From Rhodopseudomonas sp. (GTDB taxonomy: Bacteria > Pseudomonadota > Alphaproteobacteria > Rhizobiales > Xanthobacteraceae), in the NCBI GenBank assembly GCA_016124795.1, contig WGNB01000046.1, positions 1-33,036 of the forward strand: a stretch of DNA of 33,036 nt, written 5' to 3'. This document shows positions 24,826-33,034 of the stretch, in pieces; within the stretch, counting starts at the first letter, position 1; the number at the start of each line of letters is the position of its first letter. A model generated the notes under the pieces. That model saw nothing but the letters and a program-made list of their open reading frames with translations. It was not told the DNA's origin and searched no databases. Made by a program: the position numbers and the translations under genes.

Positions 24826-24844
24826 GCCCGAACCTGGTTCGGGC
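24826..24844. promoter_or_regulatory. 9-bp inverted repeat upstream of secreted protein A
   Basis: GCCCGAACC-T-GGTTCGGGC is a perfect inverted repeat (24826-24834 and 24836-24844) 57-75 bases before the gene start. It could be a regulator operator or a 5'-leader hairpin. The odd-length centre suits a dimeric DNA-binding protein as well as a tight loop. Confidence 0.4.
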
Positions 24845-24940
24845 CCCATCTTAAAATATCCGTGATGGGAGGTGCCGCAGGGGCCACGAAACGTCGCCCT
24901 TGATGTGTGTATCGTAAGTCTCCGGCTTCAATACAAATGA

Positions 24941-24967
24941 CAAAGCCCGGCACGAGGCCGGGCTTTG
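24941..24967 (-). terminator. intrinsic terminator of the second small secreted gene
   Basis: The same 11-bp stem as the terminator at 24397 (CAAAGCCCGGC / GCCGGGCTTTG; 24941-24951 with 24957-24967) recurs with a different 5-base loop. On the minus strand it is followed by TCATTTGTATTG. It starts 28 bases after the stop of the 90-residue gene. Confidence 0.8.
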
Positions 24968-24995
24968 CCGCATCGGATACGCAACGTCGATGCGA

Positions 24996-25268
24996 TTAGT
25001 AGTTCTGCTGGTCAGCGCCCTTGAGCAGCTGCAAGCGGACATTGGCGTCCGGATCCGCGCCGACCTGATGGCCGCCGACCACAACAGCCTGCGAGCGGCT
25101 GTAGCTGGCGCCGGGCGCCGCGGCATAAGCCTGTTCGCCGGTGGTGGCGTTGGCGCGATAGGCGGTGTTGACCGGGATGTCGTTCCAGGTCGCGAAGCTC
25201 GGCGTCGCGATCACGGTCGCGGCCAGAGTTGCCAGAGCCAACGAAGTACCGAGTGAAAGTTTGGTCAT
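24996..25268 (-). CDS. small secreted protein B of a tandem paralogue pair
   Basis: A 90-residue exported protein with signal peptide (MTKLSLGTSLALATLAATVIA, cleavage near SFA-T). The mature part has WNDIPVNTAYRANATTGEQAYAAAP and the C-terminal motif VVVGGHQVGADPDANVRLQL, shared with protein A. Overall identity outside these motifs is low, so the duplication is old or only the motifs are under selection. AGGAG precedes ATG 25268 at good spacing. Function is unknown; similar short exported proteins with GxDPD are frequent in Bradyrhizobium relatives (recollection, not searched). Confidence 0.8.
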   Translation of the reverse strand: MTKLSLGTSLALATLAATVIATPSFATWNDIPVNTAYRANATTGEQAYAAAPGASYSRSQAVVVGGHQVGADPDANVRLQLLKGADQQNY

Positions 25269-25430
25269 TGTAGCGATCTCCTAATAGCTTGCCCTTGCCG
25301 AGGAGATAGGGGTGCAAGCGCATTGCGCCATAGCGGGCCATTGCATGGAACCCATGTCGGAAACCGCTTGGCCTTTCGTCTAGTCGCGCTTGAAAAATTA
25401 ATAACACCGATGAGGCCACGAAGAAGCCAT

Positions 25431-25473
25431 CGCTATAAAGCCGGTATAAAGTTTGTCCCTGCTCGGTATAAAG
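25431..25473. repeat. three helically phased direct repeats CG[C/G]TATAAAG
   Basis: CGCTATAAAG at 25431-25440 and CGGTATAAAG at 25442-25451 and 25464-25473. Start-to-start distances are 11 and 22 bases, one and two helical turns, so all three face the same side of the DNA. They lie about 165-205 bases upstream of the secreted protein B start. This is the layout of an operator bound by several copies of a regulator. Confidence 0.55.
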
Positions 25474-25633
25474 CGTGTGCCTGGATGTTCGTGTTTGATT
25501 TCTGCATCGCATGTTGGCGTGCGGCAATAATGAGCAGCGCGGACTTATGGCGAAACGCAGATGGCTAAATTGTAATGATTAACGGCGGGCGGAAGCCGCC
25601 ATGCGGCGTCCACGTCGCATCGTGAAAGGCGCG

Positions 25634-25649
25634 CCATGCATATGCATGG
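25634..25649. repeat. 16-bp perfect palindrome after purD
   Basis: CCATGCATATGCATGG, centred 26 bases beyond the purD stop. It has no loop, so it is more natural as a DNA site than as an RNA hairpin, though a cruciform or a short stem is possible. An additional GATATGC follows immediately. Confidence 0.5.
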
Positions 25650-25667
25650 ATGATATGCGGACGGAAG

Positions 25668-26957
25668 TTATTGCTGTTCGCGCGCGATCGCCCGCCAGCC
25701 GATGTCGCGGCGGCAGAAACCATCGGGCCATTTGATCTTGTCGATGGCCGCGTAAGCGCGCTGCTGGGCTTGCTGCACGTTATGGCCCAGCGCGCAGATA
25801 TTCAGTACGCGACCGCCATTGCTGACGATAGCGTTGTTCTCTTTCTTCGTGCCGGCGTGGAATATTTCGACGCCATCGATCTGCGCGGCCGCGTCGAGAC
25901 CTTCGATAACGGTACCTTTGGTGTAACTGCCCGGATAACCCTTGGCCGCCATGACGACGGTCAGTGCTGCATCGGGATACCAACGCAGATCGAAGGACTT
26001 CAGTTGGCCATCGCAGGCCGCGATCAGGGCCGGTACCAGATCGGACATCAGGCGCAGCATCAGCACCTGCGTTTCCGGATCGCCGAAGCGGACATTGTAT
26101 TCGATCAGCTGCGGACCATCGTCGGTGATCATCAGGCCGGCGAACAAAACGCCCTTGAACGGCGCGCCGGCTTTTTTCAACGCCTTGACCGTCGGCATGA
26201 TGATCTCGTCCATCACGCGCTGGTTCATCGCCGGCGTCATGATCGGTGCCGGACTGTAAGCGCCCATGCCGCCGGTGTTGGGACCGGTGTCGCCGTCGCC
26301 GACCCGTTTGTGGTCCTGCGCCGAGGCGAGCGGGATCGCGGTTTCGCCGTCGCACAGCGCGAAGAACGAGGCTTCTTCGCCGACCAGGCAGGCCTCGATC
26401 ACGATCTCCCAGGCTGGCTGGCCCAAGGGACTGTCTTTGTCGCCGCTAAACATCATGTCGATCGCGGCTTCGGCTTCCGCGACCGTTGCGGCAACCACGA
26501 CGCCCTTGCCGGCGGCCAGTCCGTCGGCCTTGACCACGATCGGTGCGCCTTGCCGGCGGACATAGGCCTTGGCGTCGGCGGCGTGCTTGAAGCGTTCGTA
26601 GGCCGCGGTCGGAATGTTGTTGGCCTTGCACAGGTCCTTGGTGAAACCCTTGGAGCCTTCCAGCCGCGCCGCCCACTTGCTCGGGCCGAACGCCTTGATG
26701 CCGGCCTTGTCCAGATCGTCCACGATCCCGGCGCAGAGCGGTACTTCCGGGCCGACGACGACAAGGTCAATCCGGTTCTGCTGACAGAAGGCGACGACGG
26801 CGGCGTGATCGGCGATATCGAGGGCGACGCACTCGGCCTCTTGCGCGATGCCGGCATTGCCCGGCGCGCAGTAGAGTTTGGTGGTCAGCGGGCTGGCGGC
26901 GATTTTCCAGGCCAGCGCATGTTCGCGACCGCCGGAACCGAGGATGAGAATATTCAT
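25668..26957 (-). CDS. purD: phosphoribosylamine-glycine ligase (GAR synthetase)
   Basis: A 429-residue ATP-grasp enzyme of purine synthesis joining glycine to phosphoribosylamine. N-terminal [19 protein letters not shown] is diagnostic. Further signatures are [13 protein letters not shown], the ATP-grasp segment [42 protein letters not shown] and the metal-binding [14 protein letters not shown]. Length is normal. The small CxxC protein gene lies 98 bases upstream on the same strand, and xseA is divergent beyond it, a neighbourhood known from Rhizobiales. Confidence 0.97.
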   Translation of the reverse strand: MNILILGSGGREHALAWKIAASPLTTKLYCAPGNAGIAQEAECVALDIADHAAVVAFCQQNRIDLVVVGPEVPLCAGIVDDLDKAGIKAFGPSKWAARLEGSKGFTKDLCKANNIPTAAYERFKHAADAKAYVRRQGAPIVVKADGLAAGKGVVVAATVAEAEAAIDMMFSGDKDSPLGQPAWEIVIEACLVGEEASFFALCDGETAIPLASAQDHKRVGDGDTGPNTGGMGAYSPAPIMTPAMNQRVMDEIIMPTVKALKKAGAPFKGVLFAGLMITDDGPQLIEYNVRFGDPETQVLMLRLMSDLVPALIAACDGQLKSFDLRWYPDAALTVVMAAKGYPGSYTKGTVIEGLDAAAQIDGVEIFHAGTKKENNAIVSNGGRVLNICALGHNVQQAQQRAYAAIDKIKWPDGFCRRDIGWRAIAREQQ

Positions 26958-27055
26958 GAATGCAGCCCGCCCGCCATTGTTCAGGGGTTAGCGGGCCGGC
27001 CGGGCGAGAACAAGGGGGAAGGTGCGGCTTGTCGACAGGCGATCGGCCGGGGCGG

Positions 27056-27301
27056 TCAGTCCTGCGCCATGAAATGCAGGTGCAGGGTGTGCTCCTCGAT
27101 ATAGCGGATGTAGTCGGCGGCGGTCTCGTTTTCCCGGATGTGGCGGAGGCCGTGGAATTCCATATCGTTGTCGCAAATCGGGCAGTCGATGCTGTCGCCA
27201 TGCACGATTTTTTGGACCCGCGCCCGGAAATGGCTGCGGCACTCCCGGCAGCGGACCCGGGCATCCATGTGTTCGACTTGTTTTTCGGCCGGATTGATCA
27301 T
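27056..27301 (-). CDS. small double-CxxC (zinc-ribbon-like) protein
   Basis: An 81-residue protein starting MINPAEKQVEHMDARVR. Four cysteines, CRECR (C18, C21) and CPICDND (C40, C43), are spaced like a zinc ribbon. A mixed C-terminal segment, GLRHIRENETAADYIRYIEEHTLHLHF, follows. I do not recognise a named family. A nucleic-acid or protein contact through the zinc knuckle is plausible. The frame is open 37 codons further upstream, but ATG 27301 has GAAAGG at good spacing and avoids overlap with the divergent xseA control region. Confidence 0.72.
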   Translation of the reverse strand: MINPAEKQVEHMDARVRCRECRSHFRARVQKIVHGDSIDCPICDNDMEFHGLRHIRENETAADYIRYIEEHTLHLHFMAQD

Positions 27302-27405
27302 GATTGTCGCCTTTCGTCCCCATTTTGCGGCAAAAGGGTTGATGGGCGGTTGATCGGCACCCGGGAGGTTCCCCGGCTGGCGCACAGGTCTTATACGGTA
27401 GGTGA

Positions 27406-29034
27406 ATGACACGCAGCAGAATCACCGCAAATGACGACTTTGGGCCTGATGACGCGGGGGCTCCCCGTGGGAACCTGCCGGAATGGTCGGTTTCCGAGCT
27501 GTCCTCGGCGCTCAAACGGACCGTCGAGGACGCCTACGGCTTTGTCCGGGTGCGCGGCGAGATTTCCGGTTACCGGGGACCGTCGCCGTCCGGGCACTGC
27601 TATTTCCGCCTCAAGGACGACAAGGCGGTGCTGGAAGGCGTGATCTGGAAGGGCGTGTTCGGCCGGATGCGGGTCAAGCCCGAGGAGGGTCTCGACGTCA
27701 TCGTCACCGGCAAGCTGACCACATTCCCGGGGTCGTCGAAATACCAGATCGTGATCGACAGCCTGGAGCCGGCCGGCGTCGGCGCGCTGATGAAGCTGCT
27801 CGAGGAACGCAAGAAGAAGCTCGGCGCCGAGGGCCTGTTCGACGAAGCCCGCAAACAGCTCATTCCCTTCCTGCCCGAAGTGATCGGCGTCGTGACCTCG
27901 CCGACCGGCGCTGTCATCCGCGATATTCTGCACCGATTGGCCGACCGCTTTCCGCGTCGTGTGCTGGTCTGGCCGGTGCGTGTGCAGGGCGAGCAATCGG
28001 CGGCCGAAGTTGCCAATGGCATCGAAGGCTTCAATGCGTTGCCGGAAGATGGCCCGTTGCCGCGCCCCGATCTCATCATCGTGGCGCGTGGCGGCGGTTC
28101 GCTTGAAGACCTGTGGTCGTTCAATGAAGAGATCGTGGTGCGGGCGGCGGCTGGCAGCATGATCCCGCTGATCTCGGCGGTCGGTCACGAGACCGACATC
28201 ACGCTGATTGATTTTGCCGCCGACCGGCGCGCGCCGACGCCGACGGCGGCCGCTGAAATGGCGGTGCCGGTCCGTTCCGAACTGCTGGCCAATTTGACCG
28301 CGCTCGGTCAGCGCAAATACGCGACCTGGCAGCGCAGCCTTGAACGGCACAAGCGCGAACTGACCATGCTGGCGCGTGGCTTGCCGAAGGACATTCTGGC
28401 CGAGCCGCGCCAGCAGCTCGACGCGCTGGCCGAGCGTCTGCCGCGTGCCTTGCGCGCCAATGCGCAGGTTCATCAAACCCAGTATTCGCGGGTCGCCACT
28501 CGCCTGGCGCCGCAACTGTTGTTGAACACGATCGAACGCCGGCGAGAGCGTTACAACAGCCTGAACCAACGGCTCAAAGCCAGCCTGGTCGCCAATGCGC
28601 AGGCGCATCGCTTGCGGTTGTCGCGTTATCGCGAGCGTGTCACCGGTTTCGGCGAACGCGCGCAGCGCGCGACCGCGGCGCTAGTGAAACAACATCAGGC
28701 CCGCGTCGAGCGCGCCGGCAAATTGCTGTCGGCGTTTTCCTACCGTGGTGTGCTGGAGCGCGGCTTTGCCCTGGTGCGCGATGGCGACGGTCGCCCGTTG
28801 CGCTCGGTCACTGCCGTGACGGCGGGCATGCGCCTTGAGGTCGAATTCGCCGACGGTCGTATCGCCGCAATCGCGGATGGCGGTGGCTCGCCGCAGCGTG
28901 CGACGCCAGCGGTCGGAAGTGCGGCAGCGCAGCCGTCCGATGCGCCGGCCGTGCCGAACGCGCGATCCAAATCGCGGTCCCGCGGCGGCGGTGGCGATGC
29001 CGGCGGCCAGGGCAGCCTGTTCGGGGCCTCTTAA
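27406..29034 (+). CDS. xseA: exodeoxyribonuclease VII large subunit
   Basis: A 542-residue subunit of the single-strand-specific exonuclease VII. The N-terminal OB-fold (about 25-120) has [30 protein letters not shown]-type residues and GHCYFRLKD. The catalytic domain has [36 protein letters not shown] and [18 protein letters not shown] long helical region (about 285-445) follows, with the C-terminal [14 protein letters not shown]. The last 60 residues are low-complexity (A, P, S, R, G) as in relatives. AGGTGA directly abuts ATG 27406. The small subunit xseB is not in the window. Confidence 0.96.
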   Translation: MTRSRITANDDFGPDDAGAPRGNLPEWSVSELSSALKRTVEDAYGFVRVRGEISGYRGPSPSGHCYFRLKDDKAVLEGVIWKGVFGRMRVKPEEGLDVIVTGKLTTFPGSSKYQIVIDSLEPAGVGALMKLLEERKKKLGAEGLFDEARKQLIPFLPEVIGVVTSPTGAVIRDILHRLADRFPRRVLVWPVRVQGEQSAAEVANGIEGFNALPEDGPLPRPDLIIVARGGGSLEDLWSFNEEIVVRAAAGSMIPLISAVGHETDITLIDFAADRRAPTPTAAAEMAVPVRSELLANLTALGQRKYATWQRSLERHKRELTMLARGLPKDILAEPRQQLDALAERLPRALRANAQVHQTQYSRVATRLAPQLLLNTIERRRERYNSLNQRLKASLVANAQAHRLRLSRYRERVTGFGERAQRATAALVKQHQARVERAGKLLSAFSYRGVLERGFALVRDGDGRPLRSVTAVTAGMRLEVEFADGRIAAIADGGGSPQRATPAVGSAAAQPSDAPAVPNARSKSRSRGGGGDAGGQGSLFGAS

Positions 29035-29142
29035 AACGGGGGTAAAAAGCCGTCTTTTCCGCCATTCGGAAGGGTTTCGCGGACGCGCCCGAACGATTAC
29101 ATTGCCGTCATCGCAGGTATTGCGCCGATACGGAGACTGCTT

Positions 29143-29367
29143 TTGCTCACCCGTTATGACCACACCTTGCCGCCCAACGGCGAAGCCGAAGTGAAATACC
29201 TCGACGGTGATTTCCGGGTCGTGCGTCCAGGCAGCTATGTGCGCTGCGCCGTGACCGGCGAGCCGATCGCGCTCGACGAGTTGAAATACTGGAGCGTCGA
29301 TCTTCAGGAGGCCTATGCCTCGCCGGAAGCGGTACTCAAGCGTTATCGCCAGCAGCATCCGGTCTGA
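29143..29367 (+). CDS. DUF2093 protein
   Basis: A 74-residue alphaproteobacterial conserved protein. YDHTLPPNGEAEVKYLDGDFRVVRPGSYVRCAVTG-type sequence and the following LDELKYWSVDLQEAY match DUF2093 as I know it. No function is established. The start is TTG 29143, with CGGAG upstream; no ATG is available in this frame. It lies between xseA and the convergent lpxK (12 bases between stops), the position it commonly holds in Rhizobiales. Confidence 0.85.
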   Translation: MLTRYDHTLPPNGEAEVKYLDGDFRVVRPGSYVRCAVTGEPIALDELKYWSVDLQEAYASPEAVLKRYRQQHPV

Positions 29368-29379
29368 CCGGCGCGCGTT

Positions 29380-30372
29380 CTATCGCTTCAGTCGGCCGAG
29401 CACGATCTCGCGCAAGGCGTCGGCTTGTTCGATCGCCAGCGTCACCGGCAGCACCTGAGCCTTGGCGGCAAGCGCGGCCAGCGCCGGATCGCCATGCATC
29501 CGGGCATGGTCCTTCTCGGTGGTGAGCAGCGTCAGGCCGTCACGTTCGGCCAGCATCACCAATTCGGCGGCGTCTTCCGCGCTGAAGCGGTGATGATCGG
29601 CGAAAGCCTTGCGTTGGCCGATGACGATGCCGGCTTGCTCGACGGTTGCAAAAAACTTGTCCGGATGGCCGATGCCGGCAAAGGCCAGCACGCGCCGCTT
29701 CTGCAAAGCGGTGACGGCGGCGGGGTCGGGTACCAGCGCGCCGCGAAACACCGGCCGGGCACCGGCTTTCGCGATAATGCTGGACGCGGCTGTGCCATCG
29801 CCAATCACCATCAGCGCGTCGGTGCGTTCGAGTTGCGCCGGCAGTGGTGCGCGCAAAGGTCCGGCCGGGAACACGCGGGCGTTGCCGATGCCGCGCCGCG
29901 CGTCGATCACCGCCACGGTCCAGTCTTTCGCCAACGACGGATTTTGCAGGCCGTCATCCATCACCACGACGGTCGCGCCTTGCGCTTTCGCCAGCGCAGC
30001 GCCGGCAACACGATCGCGCGCGACGATGGTCGGTGCGGCTCGCGCCAGGAGCAGCGCTTCGTCGCCGACCAGGCTGGCCGGATCGCGATCCTCGTTGACC
30101 CGTCTCGGAGTGGTGGCGCTGCCGCCATAACCGCGAGTGAGACAGAACGGCGTCTCGCCGGCCTGGCGCAACAGCGACACCAGCATGATCGCGGTCGGCG
30201 TTTTGCCGGCGCCGCCGAGCGTGAAATTGCCGACGCACAAAATGGGCAGATCGGCCCGCGCGCCCGGCCTGGCCATGCGCCGCGCCGCGACCGCGCCATA
30301 AACCGCGCCCACTGGCGACAGCAGGCTCGATGCGAGCCCCGCCTTGCGCCACCAGAAGCCAGGTTCAAGCAT
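29380..30372 (-). CDS. lpxK: tetraacyldisaccharide 4'-kinase
   Basis: A 330-residue inner-membrane-associated kinase that adds the 4'-phosphate to the lipid A disaccharide. Visible are the N-terminal hydrophobic segment, Walker A GNFTLGGAGKTPTA, the GYGG turn in LTRGYGGSA, and the VVMDDGLQNPSL motif holding the catalytic aspartates. TTEKDHARM near the end is also typical. It starts 5 bases after the waaA stop, and GAGG for its start lies in the waaA tail, so the two are translationally close. It is the last gene of the minus-strand LPS cluster. Confidence 0.96.
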   Translation of the reverse strand: MLEPGFWWRKAGLASSLLSPVGAVYGAVAARRMARPGARADLPILCVGNFTLGGAGKTPTAIMLVSLLRQAGETPFCLTRGYGGSATTPRRVNEDRDPASLVGDEALLLARAAPTIVARDRVAGAALAKAQGATVVVMDDGLQNPSLAKDWTVAVIDARRGIGNARVFPAGPLRAPLPAQLERTDALMVIGDGTAASSIIAKAGARPVFRGALVPDPAAVTALQKRRVLAFAGIGHPDKFFATVEQAGIVIGQRKAFADHHRFSAEDAAELVMLAERDGLTLLTTEKDHARMHGDPALAALAAKAQVLPVTLAIEQADALREIVLGRLKR

Positions 30373-30377
30373 CGCGC

Positions 30378-31715
30378 CTATACCTCGGGGTTACGCCGTC
30401 CGCGCAACATCAGATTCATCAGATAGGGTTCGAGCGATCGCAGGGTTCGGTCGAAAGCGCCGCCCAGAGCATCGACCGTGGCGCGGGCCGCTTCGGTGGT
30501 GCGGGTGCGCGCCGACGCATCGTTGAGGAAGGAGGCAAAGCCCGCCGTCAGTCGTGCGACATCGGCGACAGGTTCGGCGCCGCGTGCGCGGTCGAGCGAG
30601 TCGTAGATCTCGGTGAAATTCCAGATATGCGGTCCGTGCAGGATTGCGGCGCCGAGCTTGGCCGGCTCGATCGGATTCTGGCCGCCATGACGCACCAGCG
30701 AACCGCCCATGAACACCGCTTGCGCCAGCCGATAGAGCAGGCCGAGTTCGCCCATCGTGTCGGCGACATAGATGTCGGTTTGTGCCGTAGGCAGATCGCC
30801 GCGTGACCGCAGCGCCACGCTCAGACCGGCGTTTTGCGCGATCTCGGCGATATCCGGTCCGCGCTCCGGGTGGCGTGGTGCGATCAGCGTCAGCAGGCCG
30901 GGGAAGTTGCCGCGTAGCCGGCCATGCGCCTCGATCACCATCGCATCTTCGCCGGCATGCGTGGAGGCCGCGGCGATCACCGGGCGGCCGGTCACGGCGT
31001 CGGACAGACTCTTGAGCTTGCCGGCGTCGGCGGGCGGCGGCGGCACATCGAGCTTGAGATTGCCCGTGGTGATGACGCGCGGCGCACCCAGTTCGCTGAG
31101 ATGCGCGGCATCGGTCGGCGTGCGCGCCAGGCAAAGATCGAAGCGGTTGAGCAGATTGGCGATGGTCTTGGGCAGGCTGCGCCAGTGTCGCACCGAATTT
31201 TCCGATAGCCGGCCGTTGATCAGGATCATCGGCACGCCGCGTCGCGAGGTTTCGATCATCATGTTCGGCCACAGATCGGACTCGACGAATAAGGCGAGGT
31301 CGGGTTGCCAGCGGTTGAGAAAGCGACGCATGAAGCGCGGCGCGTCGAGCGGCAGGAATTGATGAATGACGCCGGCGGGCAATCTCTGCGCGGCCAGTTC
31401 GCTGGAGGTGACAGTGCCGGATGTGACCAGCATGTTGAGCTGATTGTGGGCGATCCGTTCGATCAGCGGCAGAGCGCTGATCAACTCGCCGACGCTGGCG
31501 GCGTGCAGCCAGATCAAGGCGCCGTCAGGCCGCGGCATACGGCTCTTGCCGCGCCGTTCGCCGATGCGCGCGCGGTTTTCCTTGCCGCGCTTGAGCCGGC
31601 GCGCCAGCAGGATCGGCGCCAGCGGTGCCGCCAGCGATGACAGGACGCGGTATGTTCGCAATACCGCCGTCAGTCGGGCGTCGCTGCCTTTCGATGCGAG
31701 ACGGTCGGCGCTCAC
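30378..31715 (-). CDS. waaA: Kdo transferase (3-deoxy-D-manno-octulosonic-acid transferase)
   Basis: A 445-residue membrane-anchored GT30 enzyme that adds Kdo to lipid IVA. Signatures are WLHAASVGELISALPLI, VTSGTVTSSELAAQRLP, ALFVESDLWPNM, the active-site region ASTHAGED, and YVADTMGELGLLY with FMGGSLVRHGGQNPIEPAKLG. The start is GTG 31715: its GTGA overlaps the stop of the upstream acyltransferase gene, a clean translational coupling, and the protein then starts right before its membrane segment. Frames opening further upstream run antisense-like through the neighbour and are not coding. Confidence 0.95.
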   Translation of the reverse strand: MSADRLASKGSDARLTAVLRTYRVLSSLAAPLAPILLARRLKRGKENRARIGERRGKSRMPRPDGALIWLHAASVGELISALPLIERIAHNQLNMLVTSGTVTSSELAAQRLPAGVIHQFLPLDAPRFMRRFLNRWQPDLALFVESDLWPNMMIETSRRGVPMILINGRLSENSVRHWRSLPKTIANLLNRFDLCLARTPTDAAHLSELGAPRVITTGNLKLDVPPPPADAGKLKSLSDAVTGRPVIAAASTHAGEDAMVIEAHGRLRGNFPGLLTLIAPRHPERGPDIAEIAQNAGLSVALRSRGDLPTAQTDIYVADTMGELGLLYRLAQAVFMGGSLVRHGGQNPIEPAKLGAAILHGPHIWNFTEIYDSLDRARGAEPVADVARLTAGFASFLNDASARTRTTEAARATVDALGGAFDRTLRSLEPYLMNLMLRGRRNPEV

Positions 31716-32422
31716 GGTGGCGCGCTCCCGGTGCCGTCGACGATGGCGTAGGCGCGCGCCGTTATTTGGTTCAATTCGGTTTCGATCTGCTTGCGCGTCG
31801 CCTCCAGCGCGGCGGCATCGGCGTCGCGCGCAACATAAAATGGGCCGCAGGCGACGAACGCAATCCGGCTGAAAGGCAGATTGATCGCGGTGCGGTCCCA
31901 GTTCTTGAGCTGGATGCGCCGGCTGCTGGCGATTGCGACGCCGTAAATCGGCCTGCCAGAATATTGCGCGAGCTTGACGACGCCTAGGCCGGCGATGCGC
32001 GAGATCTTCGGCACGTCGGCGGTCAAGGCGACATTGTAGCCTTCCTCCAGCGCGTCCAGCATCTTGGCGAAAGCGGTCGCGCCGCCTTTGCGGTGAAAGT
32101 CGCCGCCATGGGCACCTGAGCCGCGAATGGTGCCGATGCCGAGCTTCTCGGCGGCGCGCGCGTTGAGCTCGCCGTCGCGGTGGCGCGAGATCAGAACCTT
32201 GGCGCGGTGCTTGGGGATATTGCGTTGCCTGACGAAGGGCGTCAGAAAATGCTGGCCGTGCCACATCGCCATGATCATCGGCATTTCGACGGCGTCGTAG
32301 ATATTGGACGGCTCGAGCGTGCGCCGGCTCGAATACCAGACCAGCCGCAGATACCATGCCGCAATCGAGCCCACCGCCGACTGGGCGGCGGACGTTGCGA
32401 ATATCCGCTTCATGATGGACAT
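31712..32422 (-). CDS. DUF374 / lysophospholipid acyltransferase-family protein
   Basis: A 236-residue membrane-associated acyltransferase-like protein. Motifs are MAMWHGQHFLTPF (the histidine that replaces the HX4D box of related enzymes), VLISRHRDGEL, GTIRGSGAHGG and LTADVPKISRIAGLGVVKLA. Proteins of this family sit with waaA and lpxK in Rhizobiales and are thought to acylate lipid A or its core. The exact acyl donor and position are unknown. ATG 32422 is used; ATG 32413 is an alternative. The stop overlaps the waaA GTG by 4 bases. Confidence 0.88.
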   Translation of the reverse strand: MSIMKRIFATSAAQSAVGSIAAWYLRLVWYSSRRTLEPSNIYDAVEMPMIMAMWHGQHFLTPFVRQRNIPKHRAKVLISRHRDGELNARAAEKLGIGTIRGSGAHGGDFHRKGGATAFAKMLDALEEGYNVALTADVPKISRIAGLGVVKLAQYSGRPIYGVAIASSRRIQLKNWDRTAINLPFSRIAFVACGPFYVARDADAAALEATRKQIETELNQITARAYAIVDGTGSAPP

Positions 32423-32526
32423 CGGCGCAGGCCTTCGGACCGTTTTGTTATGCCTGATCGTTGCGCGACAGCGGCCGGTGCGGGGAGGTCGTCCTGCGCC
32501 GGCGCGTGTCGCGGCCCGGTTCGGCT

Positions 32527-32772
32527 TTATACTGGCTTGCGGCCGGCGTCGGGGTCGAGCAGGCGATGCAGGTGGACGATGAAATAACGCATATGGGCGT
32601 TATCGACGGTTTGCTGCGCCTTGGCCTTCCAGGCCGCAAAGGCGCTGGCATAGTTCGGATAGACGCCGACCATCTCGACCTTGTCGAGGTCCTTGAATTC
32701 GGTGCCGTTCAAATCGACGAGTTCGCCGCCGAGCACCAGATGGAGCAATTGTTTGGCAGGTTGGTCGGACAT
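32527..32772 (-). CDS. DUF4170 protein
   Basis: An 81-residue conserved protein: MSDQPAKQLLHLVLGGELVDL, then FKDLDKVEMVGVYPNYASAFAAWKAKAQQTVDNA and MRYFIVHLHRLLDPD. This matches the DUF4170 pattern of small proteins encoded next to LPS genes in alphaproteobacteria. Function is unknown; a regulatory or assembly role in lipid A/Kdo synthesis is only a contextual guess. ATG 32772 with AAGGA upstream was preferred to a TTG nine bases earlier. Confidence 0.86.
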   Translation of the reverse strand: MSDQPAKQLLHLVLGGELVDLNGTEFKDLDKVEMVGVYPNYASAFAAWKAKAQQTVDNAHMRYFIVHLHRLLDPDAGRKPV

Positions 32773-32788
32773 GTTCTGCAATCCTTCG

Positions 32789-32809
32789 AAAAAGCCCGGT
32801 GTCGGGCCC
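32789..32809 (-). terminator. terminator between the inositol-phosphatase gene and DUF4170
   Basis: Minus-strand GCCCG-ACAC-CGGGC followed by TTTTTC forms a short intrinsic terminator. Its T-run (down to about 32789) is only 16 bases from the DUF4170 ATG. Part of the transcripts from the upstream gene should end here. Confidence 0.6.
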
Positions 32810-32851
32810 AGACGAGGTTAAATTGACAAGCGCGGAACCGCCGCTCGGGTT

Positions 32852-33034
32852 TCAGGAAAACTCGGGCAGCCGACCGCGCACCAGATCGATGAGGCTAGCA
32901 TGGCGGGCGCCTCCCGCCGCAATCAGCGCGCCATGCACGGTATGGGGTTGATTGTAGCGTAAGGACTGGCCGCTCAGATCGGTCATCGCGCCACCGGCTT
33001 CGTGCACCAAAAGGTCCGCCGCCGCAAGGTCCCA
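32852..33034 (-). CDS. inositol monophosphatase-family protein (C-terminal part)
   Basis: Only the last 60 residues are in the window; the gene continues past its right edge. The fragment begins WDLAAADLLVHEAGGAMTDLSG, the highly conserved C-terminal metal/substrate motif of the inositol monophosphatase / CysQ family (WDxAAxxLLVxEAGG). It ends with GALIAAGGARHASLIDLVRGR. In Rhizobiales the equivalent gene next to DUF4170 is usually annotated as a 3'(2'),5'-bisphosphate nucleotidase (CysQ). I cannot confirm which substrate from the fragment. Confidence 0.9.
   Translation of the reverse strand, partial: WDLAAADLLVHEAGGAMTDLSGQSLRYNQPHTVHGALIAAGGARHASLIDLVRGRLPEFS

Larger units (their letters stand above)
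25269..25667. other. 399-base gene-free stretch with repeats, upstream of secreted protein B and downstream of purD
   Basis: No reading frame here has a credible start or composition. The stretch is more AT-rich than its surroundings between about 25380 and 25580. It holds the phased CG[CG]TATAAAG repeats (25431-25473), a small GGCGG-AAG-CCGCC hairpin at 25588-25600 that may end purD transcripts, and a 16-bp palindrome at 25634-25649. It probably contains the promoter of secreted protein B, but I cannot name a -35/-10 pair with confidence. Confidence 0.6.

Noticed and set aside
25012-25527. 171-codon minus-strand frame overlapping secreted protein B
   Set aside because: It covers gene B in another frame and has no start signal; gene B has a signal peptide and a good Shine-Dalgarno.
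25323-25568. 81-codon plus-strand frame in the gap before purD
   Set aside because: No ribosome-binding site, mixed unlikely composition, and it crosses the phased repeats; nothing supports translation.
31716-32357. N-terminal extension of waaA by 214 codons
   Set aside because: The translation is almost pure R/A/Q/H in another frame of the DUF374 gene; GTG 31715 with a 4-base overlap fits the family length.
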